Assembly: GCF_016406305.1 (NCBI RefSeq)
Contig: NZ_CP066369.1
Coordinates: 2,188,501-2,252,500 of the forward strand
Reading direction: 5' to 3'
From: Shewanella putrefaciens
GTDB lineage: Bacteria; Pseudomonadota; Gammaproteobacteria; Enterobacterales; Shewanellaceae
DNA: 64,000 nucleotides
The notes beneath the pieces were generated by a model that did not search any database, was not told where the DNA came from, and saw nothing but the letters and a program-made list of their open reading frames with translations. The position numbers and the translations under genes are program-made. This document shows positions 18,926 to 28,350 of this stretch, one piece after another; positions within the stretch are counted from its first letter, which is position 1, and the number at the start of each line of letters is the position of its first letter.

Positions 18926-21109
18926 GTGAAGCGACGTCAACATCAGCATTTATTGGAGTCTTTAGTACATTCGGCGGCTAAACAGCAGGGCGATTTTACT
19001 AAGACCGCAGAGTTAGCGACAGAGTTGTTGTGCCAGAATTTAGCGGTGTCCTTAGTGTCGGTATGGCTATTTTCCACCGATCAGCAAACCCAATCTTTGG
19101 TCGCTCAATTTGGATCTATGATGTTGCAAGAGGTACATAGACCCCAATTGCTCAAGGATTGCCCCCATTATCTGCAGGAACTCAAAAACCACCGTCATAT
19201 CGATGCGGGTAATACCTTAGTCGACCCGCGCTTAAGTGAGTTGGCTGGGGTTTATTTTGAACCAAGGCAAGTGCTCTCTAGCCTCGATGTTGGGATCCGC
19301 ATCAATGGCCACCTTGAAGGCGTACTCTGCATCGAACGCGCCCACTTAACTCACCATTGGCACGACAGTGAAATTCACCTCGCTTGCCAAATGGCCGACC
19401 AATTAGCCCTCACCTTAGCCACTAAATACACCTACGATAAAGAAGAGCGCCTTAGCCTCTTTCGTTGTGCAACCGAGCAATCGCGGCAAATGAGTATGTT
19501 GATCAATCTGCATACGGAAAAGGTCGAATACGTTAACCAAGCCCATGCAGATATTACCGGTGTGTTGCGGGATAAGAGCATAGGTTCGAATCTGCGGGAA
19601 CTTGCAATATTTAAGCAGCACAGTGAACTGGCCGAGCACACCCTTGCACAAATTTACCGTGGGGAGCAGGCTAAGGGGGAAGTGCAGTTTAACCGTGTCG
19701 ACGGTAGCCGTTATTGGCTTAAATTTGTTGTTAGTCAGTTTATTACCGACCGTGGCAACCACTACGCCTTAGTGTCGGGGGAAGAAAGTACCGATGAACA
19801 CAATTATAAGGCGGAACTCGAGCGTTTAGCCTGGCGCTGCAGCTTGACGGGGCTCCATAATCGTAGTCATTTCAATCGAGTGTTAGAACGCACGACGCAG
19901 GGGCTGCTGCTGCTCGTCGATCTGGTTGGGTTTAAGCGTTTTAACGACACCTACGGCCATGATAATGGCGACAGTCTATTAATTGAAATCGGGCGGCGCT
20001 TAAAACATTTTTCTGAGGTCAATAAAGCCACTGAAATTGCCCGAGTCGGGAGCGATGAATTTGCCGTGTTACTGACGGACAGCCAGGCCGTCTATGATCT
20101 CGACTATTTCAGTACGCGTTTATATCAACATTTAGCCATGCCTATATTGATCGGGCGCGAGCAAATAGAGCCTAAACCCGCTTTAGCCGTGGTCGATATT
20201 GCCTCCGTGGCTAATTTATTTGCACCTTTGACCTGCGCAGATATTGCAGTGCAATATGCGAAAAAGAAAAAGGGCACCGCAATTCAAGTATTTAACAGCA
20301 CATTACTCAGTGCTTTTAAGGAAGATGCGCAAATTGAGCGTGATCTGCACAGTGCCATTCGTGGGCGGCAGTTTGAGCTTTATTATCAACCCCTAAGGGA
20401 TCTTGAGCAGCAAACCTACATAGGTGCCGAGGCGTTGATCCGTTGGCATCACCCGAAAAAAGGGGTGCTTTACCCTGGGGCATTTATCGATATCGCCGAG
20501 CAGTCGGGGATGATTAACGCGATTGGTAGTTGGGTGCTTGAGGCGGCTTGCCGGCAGTTAAACCTTTGGCAGCACCATAATCCCGATCTGAGCATGCATG
20601 TGAATGTGTCTGCGCGGCAATTCTTTAGTGGCAATTTGTACGAACAGGTGTGGCAATTGCTGACTCGTTACCGCTTGAAGCCTAAAACCTTGATCCTCGA
20701 AATTACTGAAACAGAGTTAATGGGCGATATTCGCCATGCAACTATACTGTGCCAAGAGTTAGCCGAGTTAGGTGTTGGATTGGCTATCGACGATTTTGGG
20801 ACAGGCTACAGTTCGATGCGTTACTTAAAACAGTTCCCGATCAGTAAGTTGAAAATCGACCGCTCCTTTATCTCCGATCTAACAATAAGCCGCGAGAGCC
20901 GTGAAATTGTGTCCGCGATTATCGCTATGGCGAGCGCGCTGAATATTTCGTTAACGGCAGAGGGGGTTGAAACCTCGGAGCAGGAGGACTTTTTGGCCAA
21001 GAGTCTATGCCATCAGGCACAGGGGTATTTGTACAGTCCTGCACTGCGAGAGCCAGAGTTTGCCCAGTTTTTATTGTCGGCGAAAAGCACACCTATGGTG
21101 ACGCACTAA
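18926..21109 (+). CDS. GAF-PAS-GGDEF-EAL c-di-GMP phosphodiesterase/cyclase
   Basis: A 727-residue cytoplasmic sensor: GAF domain about 10-168, PAS about 175-290, GGDEF about 300-465 and EAL about 470-720. The cyclase motif is GSDEF (375-379), a conservative change, with the metal Asp332 (VDLVGFKRF) retained. The phosphodiesterase site looks complete: EAL at 502-504, NVSARQF, EITETEL, IDDFGTGYSS (621-630), KLKIDRSF and TAEGVET. Phosphodiesterase activity is therefore expected; cyclase activity is uncertain. It starts with GTG after an AGGG Shine-Dalgarno. No transmembrane segment, so it probably senses a cytoplasmic signal. Confidence 0.92.
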   Translation: MKRRQHQHLLESLVHSAAKQQGDFTKTAELATELLCQNLAVSLVSVWLFSTDQQTQSLVAQFGSMMLQEVHRPQLLKDCPHYLQELKNHRHIDAGNTLVDPRLSELAGVYFEPRQVLSSLDVGIRINGHLEGVLCIERAHLTHHWHDSEIHLACQMADQLALTLATKYTYDKEERLSLFRCATEQSRQMSMLINLHTEKVEYVNQAHADITGVLRDKSIGSNLRELAIFKQHSELAEHTLAQIYRGEQAKGEVQFNRVDGSRYWLKFVVSQFITDRGNHYALVSGEESTDEHNYKAELERLAWRCSLTGLHNRSHFNRVLERTTQGLLLLVDLVGFKRFNDTYGHDNGDSLLIEIGRRLKHFSEVNKATEIARVGSDEFAVLLTDSQAVYDLDYFSTRLYQHLAMPILIGREQIEPKPALAVVDIASVANLFAPLTCADIAVQYAKKKKGTAIQVFNSTLLSAFKEDAQIERDLHSAIRGRQFELYYQPLRDLEQQTYIGAEALIRWHHPKKGVLYPGAFIDIAEQSGMINAIGSWVLEAACRQLNLWQHHNPDLSMHVNVSARQFFSGNLYEQVWQLLTRYRLKPKTLILEITETELMGDIRHATILCQELAELGVGLAIDDFGTGYSSMRYLKQFPISKLKIDRSFISDLTISRESREIVSAIIAMASALNISLTAEGVETSEQEDFLAKSLCHQAQGYLYSPALREPEFAQFLLSAKSTPMVTH

Positions 21110-21188
21110 CTATTCGCCCCAACTTCGCCGAAACACAAGCTAATACTTTGTATTTAAAGTGATTAGCAGAATCAAAGTCATAGGCGTT

Positions 21189-21686
21189 TTAAAGCGTCTT
21201 TAAGCAACATTGCTTAAATTTTTTACCGCTATGACAAACACAGGGATCATTTCTGCCGGGTAATTTAGCCGTCATCTGTCGGCCCTGGGTGTAATACCAA
21301 CGCCCCTGTTGATGGACAAACTCCGAGCATTCATAGATAGCATCTATCTCACCCTCGAGCTTATACCAAGCCTTAAAGGTTACCGTTCCCTCCCTGTGCC
21401 CAAGGGCGGTGAGTTGTTCCCTTGAATCAAGCACATCGAGCCCGAGCCACTGGGGATGGGGCCCGCGCTGCAGGCTTGCTAGGGTTAGATCCCCGAGAAA
21501 ATCGGGGTGGTGAGTCTTAATAATGTAATCAAAATTTTTCAACACAAATGCGCAGTAACGCGAACGCATAAGTTGCTCGGGCGAATCTGCTATTTGCTCC
21601 CCACAATCCACATGAATATGCAGTGGTTTACAGCAGTCTTGATAGTGTTTTGCACTGCCGCAGGGGCAGGAAATATCTGAAACCAT
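21189..21686 (-). CDS. YchJ family protein (SEC-C metal-binding motifs)
   Basis: A 165-residue UPF0225/YchJ-type protein. It has Cys clusters at both ends: [13 protein letters not shown] at the N terminus and [13 protein letters not shown] at the C terminus, both SEC-C-like zinc motifs. Between them lies an NTF2-like middle ([21 protein letters not shown]). Function unknown. It is followed leftward by no other minus-strand gene, so it appears monocistronic. Confidence 0.88.
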   Translation of the reverse strand: MVSDISCPCGSAKHYQDCCKPLHIHVDCGEQIADSPEQLMRSRYCAFVLKNFDYIIKTHHPDFLGDLTLASLQRGPHPQWLGLDVLDSREQLTALGHREGTVTFKAWYKLEGEIDAIYECSEFVHQQGRWYYTQGRQMTAKLPGRNDPCVCHSGKKFKQCCLKTL

Positions 21687-21729
21687 AGGTATGAAACTTA
21701 AAAATTAGCTATAAAATAATGGGGTTAGA

Positions 21730-22305
21730 CTATTTTGTTTTTTTGCTGTCGGGCAAAGGTGAGAACTGACGACCATAGTATAAGTTAGGCACAGGCTTAG
21801 CATTGAGATAGAAGCTAGGCTCTGCACGGTTATTCATATCTAAGGTGACACTCCAGCGAGTCGACGACACTTTTTGCGTCCCAATAACAAATTTGCCAGC
21901 AAATTCACTCACAGGTTCACCCGTCTCTTCGGCGGGGTAGAAGCGCACTAAATAATAGCCGGTATCTATGGCGCTATTGCCGACCATTTTACGTTTCAGT
22001 ATGCGAAAATCGATATCAATACGTGCTTTCTTACTGCGGATTTTATCGAAAAACTTTTGATAAATCGCCACTATGCTGTCGCGGCCATAATAGATTTCTT
22101 TACTTTGGCTTTCAGAGAGATAACTGGCATCTTCAGTGTAAATCTCGCCGGTGACTTCAGGGGCGAGCTCGTTAAAGGCCTTAGTAAAAAGTGAATAATT
22201 GGCATTGATCAGCTGATCCGCCGTTGCAGTCGTTTGGGTTTTAGCTGGATTGGCGAAACTTGAGGTCGACAATAGGCATATCAGGGCTAGCAGCAAAAAT
22301 CTCAT
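21730..22305 (-). CDS. Exported NTF2-like (SnoaL/DUF4440-type) protein
   Basis: A 191-residue protein with a clear signal peptide (MRFLLLALICLLSTSSFA, cleavage about residue 18). The mature part has an NTF2-like pattern: ADQLINANYSLFTKAFNELAPEV, SLFxxx-YTEDASYL, then GRDSIVAIYQKFFDKI. Small secreted members of this superfamily bind unknown ligands. Assignment rests on pattern only. It is 43 bp from ychJ and may be co-transcribed with it. Confidence 0.6.
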   Translation of the reverse strand: MRFLLLALICLLSTSSFANPAKTQTTATADQLINANYSLFTKAFNELAPEVTGEIYTEDASYLSESQSKEIYYGRDSIVAIYQKFFDKIRSKKARIDIDFRILKRKMVGNSAIDTGYYLVRFYPAEETGEPVSEFAGKFVIGTQKVSSTRWSVTLDMNNRAEPSFYLNAKPVPNLYYGRQFSPLPDSKKTK

Positions 22306-22439
22306 TACATTATTCTAATCAAGCAATCATGGCGCCACTATAATGGAGGCGCCCAGTGAACTAAAGTGTTGAATGTTTACAAAGTGTGTTTCTGCACTAA
22401 AAATGTGCGTTAATACTAAAGTAGTGGAAGGAGCATGCC

Positions 22440-23030
22440 ATGCTGGATGATGGAGCTGCACTGTTTTTTGAAGAAATGGCGGGTGTTGTGCCACTTAAGG
22501 GCGATGTAAAGGCGGTGAATTTACAACCTAAGGCATTAACGGTTGAGCAAATTCAGCGCCGTGATGCGCTGCAACGTGAGGCCTATTTGGCCTGTATGCC
22601 CTTGGATTTAAGTTTGATCCCGATAATTGCGCCCGATGATATTGTCAGTTTTAAGCGAGAAGGGGTGCAGGGCGCGGTATTTAAGCGCTTAAGGTTGGGT
22701 CAGTACAGCATTAAGATGGAGTTAGATGTACATGCCTACCGTTTGAGTCAGGCCCGTGATGCGTTACTCAATTACCTGTTAGCGGCGCAGGCCCATGGTG
22801 AACGCTGCGTTATGCTCATTCATGGCAAAGGCCATAATAGTAAACCCGTTGCAGGGCTGCTGAAATCCGCAGTATGTCATTGGTTATCTCAGCTTGATAT
22901 GGTGCTTGCCTATCATTCGGCGAAAACCGAGCAGGGTGGAACTGGGGCTTTGTATGTGATGCTAACGAAATCTGAGCAACTCAAGCTTGAAAATAAAGAA
23001 GCTAATCGCAAGGGGATGGGCTGGCGTTAA
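22440..23030 (+). CDS. smrA: Smr-domain endonuclease SmrA-like
   Basis: A 196-residue protein with an N-terminal family-specific region and a C-terminal Smr domain: LDVHAYRLSQARDALLNYL (the LDLH helix), VMLIHGKGHNSK (the HGKG loop) and GGTGALYVML (the GGxGAxxV motif). SmrA/YdaL proteins nick DNA or RNA; the cellular role is not settled. GGAG lies 5-8 nt before the ATG. Confidence 0.88.
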   Translation: MLDDGAALFFEEMAGVVPLKGDVKAVNLQPKALTVEQIQRRDALQREAYLACMPLDLSLIPIIAPDDIVSFKREGVQGAVFKRLRLGQYSIKMELDVHAYRLSQARDALLNYLLAAQAHGERCVMLIHGKGHNSKPVAGLLKSAVCHWLSQLDMVLAYHSAKTEQGGTGALYVMLTKSEQLKLENKEANRKGMGWR

Positions 23031-23052
23031 GGGAGTGCAGTTAAGTGGAAAA

Positions 23053-23084
23053 TAAAAATGCCCAATCGATTTGGGCATTTTTGT
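23053..23084. terminator. Bidirectional terminator between smrA and the M2 peptidase gene
   Basis: AAAAATGCCCAA (around 23055-23065) pairs with TTGGGCATTTTT (around 23071-23082), with a short loop and T-runs on both strands. It serves the convergent genes on either side. Confidence 0.85.
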
Positions 23085-23111
23085 TTTATGTATCACAGGA
23101 TGACGATTAGA

Positions 23112-24977
23112 TTACCAACCGCATTGACGATTGGCGGCGGTATTTTGCTCATCAAGCCATATTTTCAGTGGCGCAAAATAGTCCAGTACGGCTTTTGCAT
23201 CCATAGTGTCTTTGCCTGTGACTTCTTTTAAGGCGACAGGCCAAGGCTGACTCGAGCCTAACTCTAACATTTTATTGAGCTTTTCACCGGCTGCTTGATT
23301 GCCATAAATACTGCATCTATGAACTGGCCCTTTATCGCCTGCGGTTTCGCATAATGCTTGGTGGAACTGGAATTGCAGAATATGCGCAAGGAAGTAACGC
23401 GTATAAGGCACATTGCCTGGCACATGGTATTTCGCACCCGGATCAAAATCTGCTTCGCTACGGGCCATAGGGGCTTTAACGCCTTGGTATTTCTCCCTTA
23501 AATCCCACCAGGCTTGGTTATATTGCGCTGGAGTGATTTCGCCACTAAAGACCTTCCAGCGCCATTGATCGATCATTAAACCAAAGGGGAGAAAGGCAAT
23601 TTTATCTAGGGCTTGTTTGAGTAATAAACCTATATCCTTAGAGGCATCGGGCACATCTTCTAATAAGCCAATTTGCTTTAAGTAACTCGGCGTGATGGAG
23701 AGGGCGATAGTATCGCCAATGGCCTCATGGAAACCATCGTTAGCACTGTTTTTAAACAGGAATGGTTGCATTTTATAGGCGCGTTGATAGAAGTTATGCC
23801 CAAGCTCATGGTGAATAACGCTAAAGTCTTCGGCGGTTTTCTGGATACACATCTTAATGCGGATATCGTCGAGATTATCCAGATCCCAGGCCGAGGCGTG
23901 GCAAACCACATCACGGTCCTTTGGCTGAACAAATAAAGAACGGGCCCAGAAGCTTTCAGGTAGTGCGGCAAAACCTAAGGAAGTGAAAAAGCTTTCTGCT
24001 TGCTTCACCATCTTGTGCTCGTCATAGCCTTTTTCTTCTAAGAGTTCGGTGACATCGTAACCCGGATCGGCATCATCGGGTGCCACTAAGTCGTATACGT
24101 TGCCCCATTGCTGGGCCCACATATTACCGAGTAAATGGGCGGGGATCGGGCCCGTTGTCGGCGCAATGGCATCGCCATATTCTCGGTTGAGTTCACCCCT
24201 CACATAACAATGTAATGACTCATAAAGGGGCTTGACTTGTCCCCATAAACGGTCTAATTCCTGTGAGAAATCATCGGGTTTCATATCATACTGGCTGCGC
24301 CATAGCTCGGATAAATTCCCATAGCCGAGATCCTTGGCGCCTTCATTGGCCAATTCGACTTCCCGCTGGAATAGTGGACGCATAGGTTTAGCGATTTCAC
24401 GCCAGCCTTTCCATGCTTCTAACAGTTTGGCGGGATCGCGTGATTCGGCCATCAGCGTCGAAAGTTCCGGCTGAGTCATGCATTGACCATCGGCAAAACA
24501 GTATTTTCCTTTGCCGTATAAGCCATTCAATTCGGAGCTTATCTTGGCAAGCTCGGCATTTTTCGTTGGATCGAGCGGCGCTGGCAATACTAAGGCGCTG
24601 CGCAATATGTTGAGCTTACGGGCATTAACGGGATCGAGTTCCACATTGGCATACTTGGCCGCCTCGGTGGCAAATTTGACCGATGCCGCACTGATTTTCT
24701 CTCCGACGGCGGCGGATAGCGCTGCAGTATCATCGGTAATAAAATTGCTGTAAATCCACTCGGCTCGGTTGGACTCTATGGATAACTGCGCCATTTGGGC
24801 TTCGGCATCATTAATAAAGGCAATGGCCTGCGCCTTATCTGGCAGTGCATTTAGCGTTGCCGTTGGCGAAGGCGCCGTATTTTCAGTTTTGTCTTGCGCA
24901 TCATTACATGCGGTTAATCCCAGCGCTAACGCGACAGTGAAGGCGATTTTTGTGGGACGATTCAATCGAATAGCCAT
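23112..24977 (-). CDS. M2 family (ACE-like) peptidase, lipoprotein
   Basis: A zinc dipeptidyl carboxypeptidase of the angiotensin-converting-enzyme family, 621 residues. Using ATG at 24977 (MAIRLNRPTK), the lipobox is LGLTAC with lipidated Cys24, so the enzyme should be anchored in the periplasm or outer membrane. The zinc site is HELGH (390-394) with the third ligand Glu418 in EAIGD. The alternative TTG start three codons earlier is worse placed relative to the AAAGGA Shine-Dalgarno. The next gene is the divergent fatty-acid regulator psrA; no functional link is evident. Confidence 0.93.
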   Translation of the reverse strand: MAIRLNRPTKIAFTVALALGLTACNDAQDKTENTAPSPTATLNALPDKAQAIAFINDAEAQMAQLSIESNRAEWIYSNFITDDTAALSAAVGEKISAASVKFATEAAKYANVELDPVNARKLNILRSALVLPAPLDPTKNAELAKISSELNGLYGKGKYCFADGQCMTQPELSTLMAESRDPAKLLEAWKGWREIAKPMRPLFQREVELANEGAKDLGYGNLSELWRSQYDMKPDDFSQELDRLWGQVKPLYESLHCYVRGELNREYGDAIAPTTGPIPAHLLGNMWAQQWGNVYDLVAPDDADPGYDVTELLEEKGYDEHKMVKQAESFFTSLGFAALPESFWARSLFVQPKDRDVVCHASAWDLDNLDDIRIKMCIQKTAEDFSVIHHELGHNFYQRAYKMQPFLFKNSANDGFHEAIGDTIALSITPSYLKQIGLLEDVPDASKDIGLLLKQALDKIAFLPFGLMIDQWRWKVFSGEITPAQYNQAWWDLREKYQGVKAPMARSEADFDPGAKYHVPGNVPYTRYFLAHILQFQFHQALCETAGDKGPVHRCSIYGNQAAGEKLNKMLELGSSQPWPVALKEVTGKDTMDAKAVLDYFAPLKIWLDEQNTAANRQCGW

Positions 24978-25158
24978 GTATTGCAATCCTTTGTTGTTTT
25001 TGTGTTACGCATTTTACCTAACAAAGGCGTTTATTGCACAAGGCTTAATGGCTTTCTTTGTTGTTTGTAGTGATGAGTTAATATTTTGTTGGCCTTGGCG
25101 TCGTTAAAGCAGCTTATTTGGCCATTTTTAGTTTGACATCCTGAGTGCCAATGTTTAA

Positions 25159-25177
25159 TTTAAACGAGTGTTTTAAA
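25159..25177. promoter_or_regulatory. Candidate PsrA operator
   Basis: A near-perfect palindrome: TTTAAAC (25159-25165), spacer GAGT, GTTTTAAA (25170-25177), about 19 bp upstream of the psrA start. It fits the CAAAC-N2-4-GTTTG-type arrangement described for PsrA and suggests autoregulation of psrA-fadE. It overlaps the region that a longer psrA reading frame would have to code for, which supports the downstream start. Confidence 0.6.
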
Positions 25178-25195
25178 TTAATTCAAGGTCACGGA

Positions 25196-25834
25196 ATGGC
25201 AAGTCGATCCGATACAAAAACGAGAATTCTTGATGCCGCGGAAAAACTGTTCGCGGAAAGGGGCTTTTCCGAAACCTCTCTGCGACTCATCACCAGCAAA
25301 GCTGAGGTGAATCTGGCATCGGTTAATTACCACTTTGGCTCTAAAAAGGAGCTTATCCGTGCGGTGTTAGCCCGTTATTTAGATATGTTTATGCCAGCTG
25401 CGGCGGCTGAAATAAAGCGATTAAATGCCGCATCTTCACAGGCTAGCCTAGAAGAAATCTTCTCTTCTTTAGTTAATCCTCTGTTAGATCTTAATAAGTT
25501 ACGTACTGAAGGCACCACGATTTTCCTGCAGCTTTTGGGCCGAGGTTATATCGAAAGCCAAGGGCACTTGCGTTGGTTTATCACCACCCACTATGGCCAA
25601 CATTTAGATACCTTTGTCAGGGCCGTTTCGGCCAGTGCGCCCCATATTCCCCCCGCAGAGATGTTCTGGCGTTTACACTTTACCCTAGGCACTATCGTGT
25701 TCACTATGGCGTCCGCCGATGCCTTAAACGATATTGCTGCGGCGGAGTTTGGTGAGCATAACGACATCGAAGCGGTTATCCGTAAAGTGATTCCCTACAT
25801 GGCGGCTGGTGTTTCAGTCCCCGTTGCATCTTAA
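25196..25834 (+). CDS. psrA: TetR-family fatty-acid degradation regulator PsrA
   Basis: A 212-residue TetR-type repressor. The HTH is at about 8-55 (TKTRILDAAEKLFAERGF, then VNLASVNYHFGSKKELI). The C-terminal ligand domain is typical of the PsrA/CerR-like group. In Shewanella, PsrA controls fatty-acid beta-oxidation genes and responds to fatty acids. ATG at 25196 has AAGG just upstream; a start at 25145 would run through the operator. fadE follows with its ATG 15 bp after the stop, so the regulator and a beta-oxidation enzyme form one operon. Confidence 0.88.
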   Translation: MASRSDTKTRILDAAEKLFAERGFSETSLRLITSKAEVNLASVNYHFGSKKELIRAVLARYLDMFMPAAAAEIKRLNAASSQASLEEIFSSLVNPLLDLNKLRTEGTTIFLQLLGRGYIESQGHLRWFITTHYGQHLDTFVRAVSASAPHIPPAEMFWRLHFTLGTIVFTMASADALNDIAAAEFGEHNDIEAVIRKVIPYMAAGVSVPVAS

Positions 25835-25849
25835 TAAAAGGTCTTGATC

Positions 25850-28129
25850 ATGTTAACGATTATAATCCTTGCCCTGATAGCCGTAGTCCTGTTGTTTGCG
25901 GTCAAAAATATCAGAAAGCAATTTATTACCCAGCCTGTGTTTCATTTTTTCAAAAAAGTCTTACCGCCACTATCCGATACTGAGCGTGAAGCGATGGAAG
26001 CTGGCGATGTGTGGTGGGAAGGGGAGTTATTCCGCGGCAACCCTAATTGGAATACGCTGCACAGCTACGGTAAACCTGTGCTTAGCGCCGAAGAAAAAGA
26101 CTTTATCGATAATCAAGTGATGACGGCACTGACGATGATCGATGATTTCGATATAGTGCATAACCGTAAAGATTTGCCGCCAGAGTTGTGGGAATACTTC
26201 AAGAAAGAAGGCTTCTTTGCGCTGATCATCCCGAAAAAATTCGGTGGTAAAGCGTTTTCGGCCTATGCCAACTCTACTATTGTCAGCAAATTAGCCAGCC
26301 GTAGCGTCAGCGCCGCGGTAACTGTTATGGTGCCAAACTCCTTAGGCCCCGGCGAACTATTGACCCACTATGGTACCAGCGAGCAAAAAGAGCGTTGGTT
26401 ACCGGCCTTGGCCAAAGGCGATGAAATTCCTTGTTTTGCGTTAACAGGCCCCGAGGCTGGCAGTGATGCCGGCGCAATCCCCGATGTGGGGATTGTGTGC
26501 CGTGATACTTTCAATGGCGAAGAAATGCTCGGCCTTAAACTCACCTGGGATAAGCGTTATATCACGCTCGCACCTGTGGCTACAGTGCTAGGTTTAGCGT
26601 TCCAAATGCGCGACCCTGACGGTTTGCTTGGGGATAAGAAAAACTTAGGCATTACCTGCGCGTTGATTCCAACGGATCATCCTGGTGTGGTCATTGGTCG
26701 TCGCCATAATCCACTGGGCATGGCGTTTATGAACGGCACCACCCAAGGTAAAGAAGTGTTTATCCCGCTGGATTGGATTATCGGTGGCTCTGATTTTGCG
26801 GGTAAAGGCTGGCGTATGCTGGTCGAGTGTTTATCCGCCGGCCGTGGTATTTCACTCCCTGCCTTAGCAACGGCCTCTGGCCATATGGCGACTAAGACGA
26901 CAACGGCCTACAGCTATGTGCGCCACCAATTTGGTATGGCGATTGGCCAATTTGAAGGGGTGCAAGAAGCACTTGCCCGTATTATTGCCAACACTTACCA
27001 GTTAGAAGCTGCGCGTCGTTTAACAACCACGGGTATCGATCTTAAAGTCAAACCCTCAGTCGTGACTGCCATTGCTAAGTTCCACATGACGGAATTAGGC
27101 CGCTCTGTGATGAACGATGCGATGGATATTCAATCGGGTAAGGGCATTCAATTAGGACCTAAAAACTATTTAGGCTACCCTTATATGTCGAATCCAATTT
27201 CGATCACTGTGGAAGGCGCGAATATTTTAACCCGTTCCTTGATGATTTTTGGGCAAGGTGCGACTCGCTGCCATCCTTACGTGCTGGCTGAGATGGAAGC
27301 CGCCGCGATGGAAAATCAGCATGAAGCGCTCGAGCGGTTCGATTCATTGTTGATGGGCCATATGGGTTATGCTACCCGCAACGCCTTCAGTGCCTTGTTC
27401 AATGCGTTAACCGGCAGCCGTTTGGGCAGCGCGCCAGTAAGTGGTGAAACAAAGCAGTACTATAAAGATATGACGCGCATATCCTCGGCCTTAGCCTTGA
27501 TGACAGACTTATCAATGCTGATCATGGGCGGCGATTTAAAGCGCAAAGAAATGCTCTCTGCCCGTATGGGCGACGTATTGAGCCAGTTGTATTTAGGTTC
27601 TGCCACCCTGAAACTGTTTGAAGACAATGGTCGTCAGCAGGATGATTTACCCGCAGTGCGGTATGTCATGGCTAACCGTTTACACTTAGCCGCGAAAGCA
27701 TTGGAAGACACAATTCGTAACTTCCCAAGTCGCCCTGTGGCATGGCTACTGCGCGGTTTGATCTTCCCGCTTGGCAATCACTTCAATGCGCCAAGTGATA
27801 AAATGGTCACCGAACTGGTAGGGGGGATGTTAAAACCTGGGCCAGCCCGTGAGCGTATTACCTTCCTTTGCCCAGAGTTTGAAGGTGATATCGGGGGAAT
27901 TGCCGAGGTTGAACAAGCCTTTGTGGCGCAATATGCCTGTAAAGATATCTATAAAAAACTGAAGAAAGCCCAGCGAGCGGGTGAATTGCCAGCCAAAGTG
28001 CCAAATCTAGTCCTGTTCGCAAAAGCACTCGAGACTGGTGTTATCACTGCCGATGAAGAACAAAAGTTACAGCATGCCGATAAATTACGTTTAGCGGCAA
28101 TTAACGTGAATGACTTTGAGACCCTATAG
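25850..28129 (+). CDS. fadE: Acyl-CoA dehydrogenase (FadE type)
   Basis: First step of beta-oxidation: FAD-dependent acyl-CoA to enoyl-CoA. The 759-residue length and the N-terminal membrane anchor (MLTIIILALIAVVLLFAVKN) are characteristic of the FadE group rather than the ~380-residue soluble enzymes. The core carries GFFALIIPKKFGGK and CFALTGPEAGSDAGAIPD (the FAD/substrate region). The C-terminal third is the FadE-specific extension. ATG at 25850 follows AAAAGG. Co-transcribed with psrA. A block of CTCTGATT repeats begins about 80 bp after the stop. Confidence 0.94.
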   Translation: MLTIIILALIAVVLLFAVKNIRKQFITQPVFHFFKKVLPPLSDTEREAMEAGDVWWEGELFRGNPNWNTLHSYGKPVLSAEEKDFIDNQVMTALTMIDDFDIVHNRKDLPPELWEYFKKEGFFALIIPKKFGGKAFSAYANSTIVSKLASRSVSAAVTVMVPNSLGPGELLTHYGTSEQKERWLPALAKGDEIPCFALTGPEAGSDAGAIPDVGIVCRDTFNGEEMLGLKLTWDKRYITLAPVATVLGLAFQMRDPDGLLGDKKNLGITCALIPTDHPGVVIGRRHNPLGMAFMNGTTQGKEVFIPLDWIIGGSDFAGKGWRMLVECLSAGRGISLPALATASGHMATKTTTAYSYVRHQFGMAIGQFEGVQEALARIIANTYQLEAARRLTTTGIDLKVKPSVVTAIAKFHMTELGRSVMNDAMDIQSGKGIQLGPKNYLGYPYMSNPISITVEGANILTRSLMIFGQGATRCHPYVLAEMEAAAMENQHEALERFDSLLMGHMGYATRNAFSALFNALTGSRLGSAPVSGETKQYYKDMTRISSALALMTDLSMLIMGGDLKRKEMLSARMGDVLSQLYLGSATLKLFEDNGRQQDDLPAVRYVMANRLHLAAKALEDTIRNFPSRPVAWLLRGLIFPLGNHFNAPSDKMVTELVGGMLKPGPARERITFLCPEFEGDIGGIAEVEQAFVAQYACKDIYKKLKKAQRAGELPAKVPNLVLFAKALETGVITADEEQKLQHADKLRLAAINVNDFETL

Positions 28130-28207
28130 TGATTGCCAGCGCTGTTGTTTGAGTATTTTAGACTGAGCGGTTTAATCAAGTTGTACCATTGAGCCGCTAG
28201 GATTTTT

Positions 28208-28247
28208 CTCTGATTCTCTGATTCTCTGATTCTCTGATTCTCTGATT
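28208..28247. repeat. Five perfect CTCTGATT tandem repeats
   Basis: Five exact 8-bp units from 28208 to 28247 in the fadE-pyk convergent intergenic region, upstream of the shared terminator. A uniform octamer array like this is prone to copy-number change by slippage. It lies outside any coding region. Confidence 0.95.
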
Positions 28248-28280
28248 AAGCCACAACAGTCACAACGAATTGCAGGTATA

Positions 28281-28309
28281 AAAAAACCACCTTTATCAGG
28301 TGGTTTTTT
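28281..28309. terminator. Bidirectional terminator between fadE and pyk
   Basis: AAAAAACCACCT (28281-28292) pairs perfectly with AGGTGGTTTTTT (28298-28309) around a 5-nt loop. T-runs on both strands serve the two convergent genes. Confidence 0.92.
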
Positions 28310-28350
28310 ATTGGGTGCTTTTCTAACCTGCTTGAGTGACGAGAAGAAAC

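Noticed and set aside
24986..25195. A single divergent operon linking the M2 peptidase to fatty-acid control
   Set aside because: The palindrome is near psrA, and no second copy near the peptidase promoter was seen.
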